This document shows, piece after piece, positions 19,102-22,967 of a DNA stretch of 22,967 bases. Under the pieces are notes generated by a model that saw only the letters and a list, made by a program, of their open reading frames with translations, was not told the DNA's origin and made no database searches. A program made the translations under genes and the position numbers. Origin of the DNA: Hofstenia miamia. Its lineage: Eukaryota > Xenacoelomorpha > Acoela > Hofsteniidae. The first letter of the stretch is position 1. Each line of letters begins with the position of its first letter. Where the stretch lies: NCBI GenBank assembly GCA_900660155.1, contig CABFPE010000228.1, positions 57,929 to 80,895 of the forward strand, given 5' to 3'.

Positions 19102-20659
19102 ATGACAAATACAAGAGGAAAGAAAGGCAGTGCAAAGAAAGGCACAAGTAAAACAACTCCCACTCCAAGGAGAACACATTCAGAAACAGATGTATCTCCT
19201 ACAGAACTAGAAACCCTACATATGTCCCAAGAAACAGGACCCAGCAAAGTCTTAAATATCTTAAGACAAACAATTGAGACTGAGAGCCAAGATACAATTG
19301 TTGGTGGAAAGAATGGTGAAACTAGAGTAGGAAAACGAAAATGCAATGAGTGAATTAAAAATAGAAATGGACAATCACCTAGAAAATCAAAGTGAAAATT
19401 TTCAAAAGGACATCAAAGCACTAACAACTCAGCTAGCACAATCAAACAAATGCTTCCAGGAACAGAATGCAAAATGGGAAAAGATATGCCAACAATTAGA
19501 AGACAAGGACAAGCAGCTAATTCTAGACAATGACATACAAGCACAAGAACTAGAACAGTTCAAAGATACACTCAGATTAACAGAATTGGGCAGAGATGAG
19601 AATTGTGAAAACCAAATGTGAGAGCTAAAAGATCTGAGACACAAACTAAAGCCTATGGGCGTCACCCACCAATTTTAAAAAACAATTCAGGAAAACAGGA
19701 AAAAAAATCATTGATGAAATTAAAAAAGCAGTAACCAACCAGCTCACAATAAATGAAACCATAAACATGCAAAGGAGACCAACCTATGAGAGCTTGATGT
19801 TACCAGAGTACACTCATAATGATACAATACCATGCAAGGCAACCCTGCTGAAATTCAATGGAAAGGTTGATAGTTACAATCCAATGTTCCTCAAATGGCT
19901 GCACATGTTCAACAAGAAGCAGCAGTGAGATTCCCATTATATTTAGCAGGAGCAGCATCCCAACACTATCTAGTTTTAGACACTGATACAAAATGGGATT
20001 ACAAATTATTAATTGGAGACTTCATAGAGTACTATGAAAATGAAAGCTTTAAAAACCAATACTGAATTATACTGAACTCAACAAAGATGAAAAAGTCAGA
20101 TGATATACAATATTACATGAAGCAGGTGGAATGATTGGTAACACTCAGCTCCAGGGGAAACAAATATTCAAAATACAACCCTTTTCCAACATTTGCAGGG
20201 AATGCCGGAGAATATTAGAACACAATTTGAAATCAAGTGTGAATTGGATGACAAATTGGAAACAATGATTATGAAAGCTGTAGATATACAGGCAACAATT
20301 GAAAATAATGCCCACATCTATGAAAAAACAGCATGGAACAAGGAAAAGCTGCCAGAATGGTGAAACAGTTACAAAACACAGAAGTAAACATCAAACCTTA
20401 TAAGGAAAATAAGACAGAGAAGTTCATCAACATAAAAAATAAAGAGGGAAATTCAAAAAAAGTTAGAGAAAGAGACATTAACTGTTACAACTGTGGAAAG
20501 AAGGGGCACAGGAAAGACGAGTGCAGAAAACAAATTGACATGATGAGAGAAGAGGAAGCATACTAAGAAGATGAGGACCTAATTTAATCTGAAGTAGAAT
20601 TATTAGAAGATCCCAAAACTGAAGAAGAATTGGAAAACTACCTGGAGCACCAACTCTAA
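19102..20659 (+). pseudogene. gag: Gypsy-class gag (family 2, copy 2)
   Basis: The structural polyprotein probably starts at ATG 19102 (MTNTRGKKGSAKKGTSK), a basic N-terminus rich in Lys, Thr and Ser. The frame runs to 19353, then shifts by one base into 19346-19621, a coiled coil with LEDKDKQLILDNDIQAQELE. After a stop it continues through IIDEIKKAVTNQL, CKATLLKFNGKVDSYNP (capsid-like), LLIGDFIEYYENESFK and LNSTKMKK. Compared with copy 1 about ten residues are deleted after HMFN. The CCHC knuckle is at 20483-20524. The product ends near a TAA at 20657-20659. At least four stops and two frameshifts break it. Homology with 15058-17066 is clear over the whole length. Confidence 0.86.
20483..20524 (+). 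other. CCHC zinc knuckle of gag copy 2
   Basis: CYNCGKKGHRKDEC with spacing C-x2-C-x4-H-x4-C, intact. It is embedded in a Lys/Arg-rich context within the open piece 20333-20566. Confidence 0.93.
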
Positions 20660-20689
20660 AAAACTGAGCACCAATAATGATTATGATGT

Positions 20690-22593
20690 GAACAATATTA
20701 ATACAATAAGGGTAATGATAAATGGGATACTGACAAAGGCAATAATCAATACAGGAGCAGTGACATTGGTAATAACAGATGAATGTGCAATGAAGCTAGG
20801 ATTTAAATGAGAGGATTTAGAACAATCAAACAAAAGACTAGAACAATCAAACAAAAGACTAATCAGTGCATCTGGAGAATACATAGATACAAAAGGTAAG
20901 CTCAATGCAGTACAAATCAGGATAGCAAATACAACCTTCAAGCAATCATTAGTAGTGATAGACACTCACAACAATTTATTACCATATGAAGTGATATTAG
21001 GTTACAACTTTCTAACCAAAAATGGATGCATGACAAACTATTCCAATAGAACAATTTAAGTAAGGGAAGAGGAAATCAAAATCAAAGAACAAGAAGGCAA
21101 GCTATCAACAATAGTATTCAAATTGGAAGAGGACATAAAGCTGTAGCCATATCAATGGAGGATGCACAAATTCAAAACAGAAGAGTAGATCACAGCAGAT
21201 ATAATGATCTACAATAACAAGGGAATCAATTCAAAAAGAATTTCAATGCCCTTGAGTGTGTGTGCTATAAAAAAGGGAAAAGGAAGAATACTGATACTAA
21301 ACACCACAAACTGCAACATTAACATGAAGAAAACAAATGTGAGAATACTCAGAAAGTATGTTAAATCCAGGATCAAAGCCATCTGCAAGACAATGGAAGA
21401 CATCAATGAGCAGAGTAGTTTGTACAGGTGATTCAAGGACTTACAAATGAAAACAAGTGGTACACCACACTGCCAATTCAAGGATGAGTGGATGAAAACA
21501 ATTGATGTAGATTATTCAAAGGCAGAGGGACAAAAGTAAACAAAGATCAATAAGAAACACCAGACCTTTTGGAGAAGGAATACCAACATTTAAATGAAAT
21601 TCAACTACAACAACTTAGAGAGGTGCTGGAGAGACATAAACAAATAATCAATTACAGAGAAATAAGTGTGGTCCAGGCAATAGGTGAAACACACAAGATA
21701 ATTACAATGATGAACAAGCCAATTAACTGCCAGTGAGATGAGTGCCAGACTAATTGACAATAAAATAATCTGACACAGTGAAAGCACATATGTGGCGCCA
21801 ACAATGTTTGTAAAGCAAGGAGACAAGTACAGACTATGTATAGACTTTGGAAAACTGAACAAAGTAACAAAAAAGTACTTGTACCCGCTTCCCAGAATAG
21901 AGGATATGTTATATGAAGCAAGCAAGCACAAATATTTTACATTGATAGACCTATGTAAAGCATATTGGCAAGTCAAAATGGAAGAAGAAGACATTGAAAA
22001 CATTGTGTTCATCACTCCATACAGCTTGTATGAATGGATATACATGGCTTTTGGTTTATGTAATGCACTGGCAACTTTTCAAAGATATATAACAAAAGCA
22101 TTGAAAAACAAGAGACACAAAATGGAGGAAGGCATGAATGACTACATTAACAACATCATCATAACAAGTGACACTATAGAAGAGCATTTAGAGAAATTGG
22201 AAAGGACACTATTGGAAAAAGCAGGCTTACAAATTAAGGGCAAAAATGTGATATATTAAAAGAGAAGATCATATTCGTAGGACAAGTGATCAAGAAGGGG
22301 AGGATATGCATGAAAGATAATGCAAGAGACATGATCTGGAAAATAGAGAAGCCAAACAATAGTGGGGTTTTTTAACTACTACAGAACATTTATACCCAAC
22401 ATTGCAGGAAAAACTGCCAAGATGACGCAGCTAATGAGAAAATTAGTGCACTTTATATGGACTTGGCAGGAGCAGGAAGAACTAGATAATATAAAGCAGG
22501 AGTGAGCCAAGCTGCCATCACTGAATATGCCTGACTACAGTGAAACATTAATCCTGGATTGTGATGCTAGTAAGGTAGCAATTGCCTGTTTAA
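20690..22593 (+). pseudogene. pol: Gypsy-class pol: protease, reverse transcriptase, RNase H start
   Basis: Protease (about 20690-21060): ILTKAIINTGAVTLVITDEC, with the catalytic DTGA changed to NTGA (20748-20759), then LLPYEVILGYNFL, matching the retropepsin C-terminal ILG motif. The linker piece 21204-21431 is uncharacterised. RT: LREVLERHKQII, then GETHKII; from 21774 FVKQGDKYRLCIDFGKLNKV, YLYPLPRIEDML, the first catalytic Asp in LIDLCKAYWQV (Asp at 21948-21950), MAFGLCNALATFQ, and YINN in place of YxDD (22143-22154). After a stop and frameshift: IIFVGQVIKKGRI, then FNYYRTFIPNIAGKTAK, the connection. RNase H begins LILDCDASKVAIA and is cut at about 22593. No integrase. Confidence 0.9.
20819..20860 (+). 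repeat. In-frame 21-bp tandem duplication in protease
   Basis: The unit beginning AGAACAATCAAACAAAAGAC is present twice without mismatch, adding seven codons (LEQSNKR repeated). The homologous place in gag-protease copy 1 (about 16943-16963) has one unit. The duplication is therefore private to this copy and recent relative to the split. Confidence 0.88.
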
Positions 22594-22606
22594 TTAGATT
22601 TCAGTT

Positions 22607-22967
22607 ATGCCCCCAATTTCACTGCCTGACCTCAAAAATTTGAGTGATGCCCAGTTTGCCTCTGCTGTTGGTGGTCTGAAGAAGGACGCCATCATTTCAT
22701 TGTTGCGCCAAGCAGTCACTGCTCTCTCTACCTCAACTCCGTCCTCCACTGATCACCCTGGCATAATATCATCCTTATCTGAATCCCTCACAAAGCTTTC
22801 CTCTGATGTCTCCTCACTACAATCCCAAATGTTCCCTTACAGTGCTGCTGCCTCATGTTCTGTCTCATCTCTCCCCAGTCATCCTGCTCTGAGTTTCACA
22901 CCCACACTTGCTCCTCCTCCTGCTCTTATGCATCCTCCTAAGCAGTCCATCCCTTCATCTACTAACC
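22607..22967 (+). CDS. Undamaged open frame, Ser/Pro/Leu-rich, runs off the window
   Basis: The ATG at 22607 opens a frame of 120 codons with no stop to the window edge; the in-frame stop before it is TAG at 22595-22597. The start reads MPPISLPDLKNLSDAQFASA, followed by a predicted helix KKDAIISLLRQAVTAL, another helix-like part SSLSESLTKLSSDVSSLQSQ, and then a disordered Ser/Pro/Ala-rich segment (TPTLAPPPALMHPPKQ). Base composition is clearly richer in C and poorer in A than the retroelement to the left, so it is foreign to it. ATTAGATTTCAG just before the ATG looks like an intron acceptor. It might be ORF1 of a LINE or gag of another element, which often begin with short helices and a Ser/Pro-rich linker, or the first exon of a host gene. 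No diagnostic domain lies within the window. Confidence 0.6.
   Translation, partial: MPPISLPDLKNLSDAQFASAVGGLKKDAIISLLRQAVTALSTSTPSSTDHPGIISSLSESLTKLSSDVSSLQSQMFPYSAAASCSVSSLPSHPALSFTPTLAPPPALMHPPKQSIPSSTN

Larger units (their letters stand above)
17893..22593 (+). mobile_element. Ty3/Gypsy-class LTR retrotransposon, 3'-truncated, inactive
   Basis: The order is 5' LTR-A, gag with coiled coil and CCHC, protease, RT, connection and start of RNase H, the gag-PR-RT-RNaseH order of the Ty3/Gypsy class. The plus strand of the internal region is strongly A-rich, a usual trait of such elements. It stops at about 22593 inside RNase H, with no integrase and no 3' LTR. Many stops and frameshifts, plus two replaced catalytic motifs, show that it cannot move. 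Confidence 0.88.

Noticed and set aside
21605..22045. 146-codon minus-strand frame resembling a membrane protein
   Set aside because: It is antisense to the RT region, whose motifs are unmistakable; the hydrophobic look is a by-product of A-rich coding DNA.
20660..22967. Integrase domain or 3' LTR of the best element
   Set aside because: No HHCC zinc site, DDE pattern or LTR-A start is found after the RNase H fragment; the element is cut at about 22593.
1..22967. tRNA, rRNA, CRISPR arrays, riboswitches or bacterial-type operons
   Set aside because: No cloverleaf-like segments, regular spacer arrays or ribosome-binding-site-spaced gene series were seen; repeats present are explained by transposable elements.

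Overview
This is an AT-rich, CpG-poor, intron-type eukaryotic window made almost entirely of decayed transposable elements. There are no bacterial-style operons, no RNA genes that I can see and no intact host gene. Ty3/Gypsy-class LTR elements, a DD34D mariner and a LINE together point to an invertebrate animal genome. A marine invertebrate such as a sponge or cnidarian would fit, but that is a guess from composition and repeat content only.

Layout. 1-436 is the 3' part of a long terminal repeat (family here called LTR-A). 482-7374 is an older block bounded by inverted copies of a repeat called R (482-1205 on minus; 6645-7374 on plus, with a further plus fragment at 3500-3735). Inside it lie two convergent, unrecognised coding traces (1441-2429 plus, 3424-2995 minus), each followed by an AATAAA. 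Next come a 5'-truncated LINE reverse transcriptase on minus (4077-5150) and an internally deleted mariner (5396-6361). 7375-8562 (LTR-A) and 8577-9838 (LTR-B) are solo LTRs. Each has a perfect 4-bp target duplication, and they landed 14 bp apart in the right R copy; removing both restores the sequence of the left R copy.

9839-10900 is mostly non-coding with a loose ~190-bp repeat. 10904-11903 is a broken gag of one Gypsy-class family, running straight into a truncated LTR-A (11904-12205) and then a full-length LTR-A (12206-13368). 13369-14925 holds two partial LTR-B copies in inverted orientation. 15058-17066 is a degraded gag plus protease start of a second family, cut off exactly where an LTR-B begins (17067). 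17893-19022 is a full LTR-A serving as the 5' LTR of the best preserved element (17893 to about 22593). That element carries gag (coiled coil, capsid-like region, CCHC knuckle), a protease whose catalytic Asp is replaced, an RT with YINN instead of YxDD, and the start of RNase H.

At about 22594 composition changes abruptly. A Ser/Pro/Leu-rich open frame starts at 22607 and runs off the window, uninterrupted for 120 codons. It is the only long coding sequence here without visible damage.

No element in the window looks able to move by itself: protease and RT active sites are lost, the mariner lacks its central catalytic part, and the LINE is 5' truncated. The most interesting leftovers are the R-bounded block with its two unknown genes and the fresh-looking open frame at the right edge.
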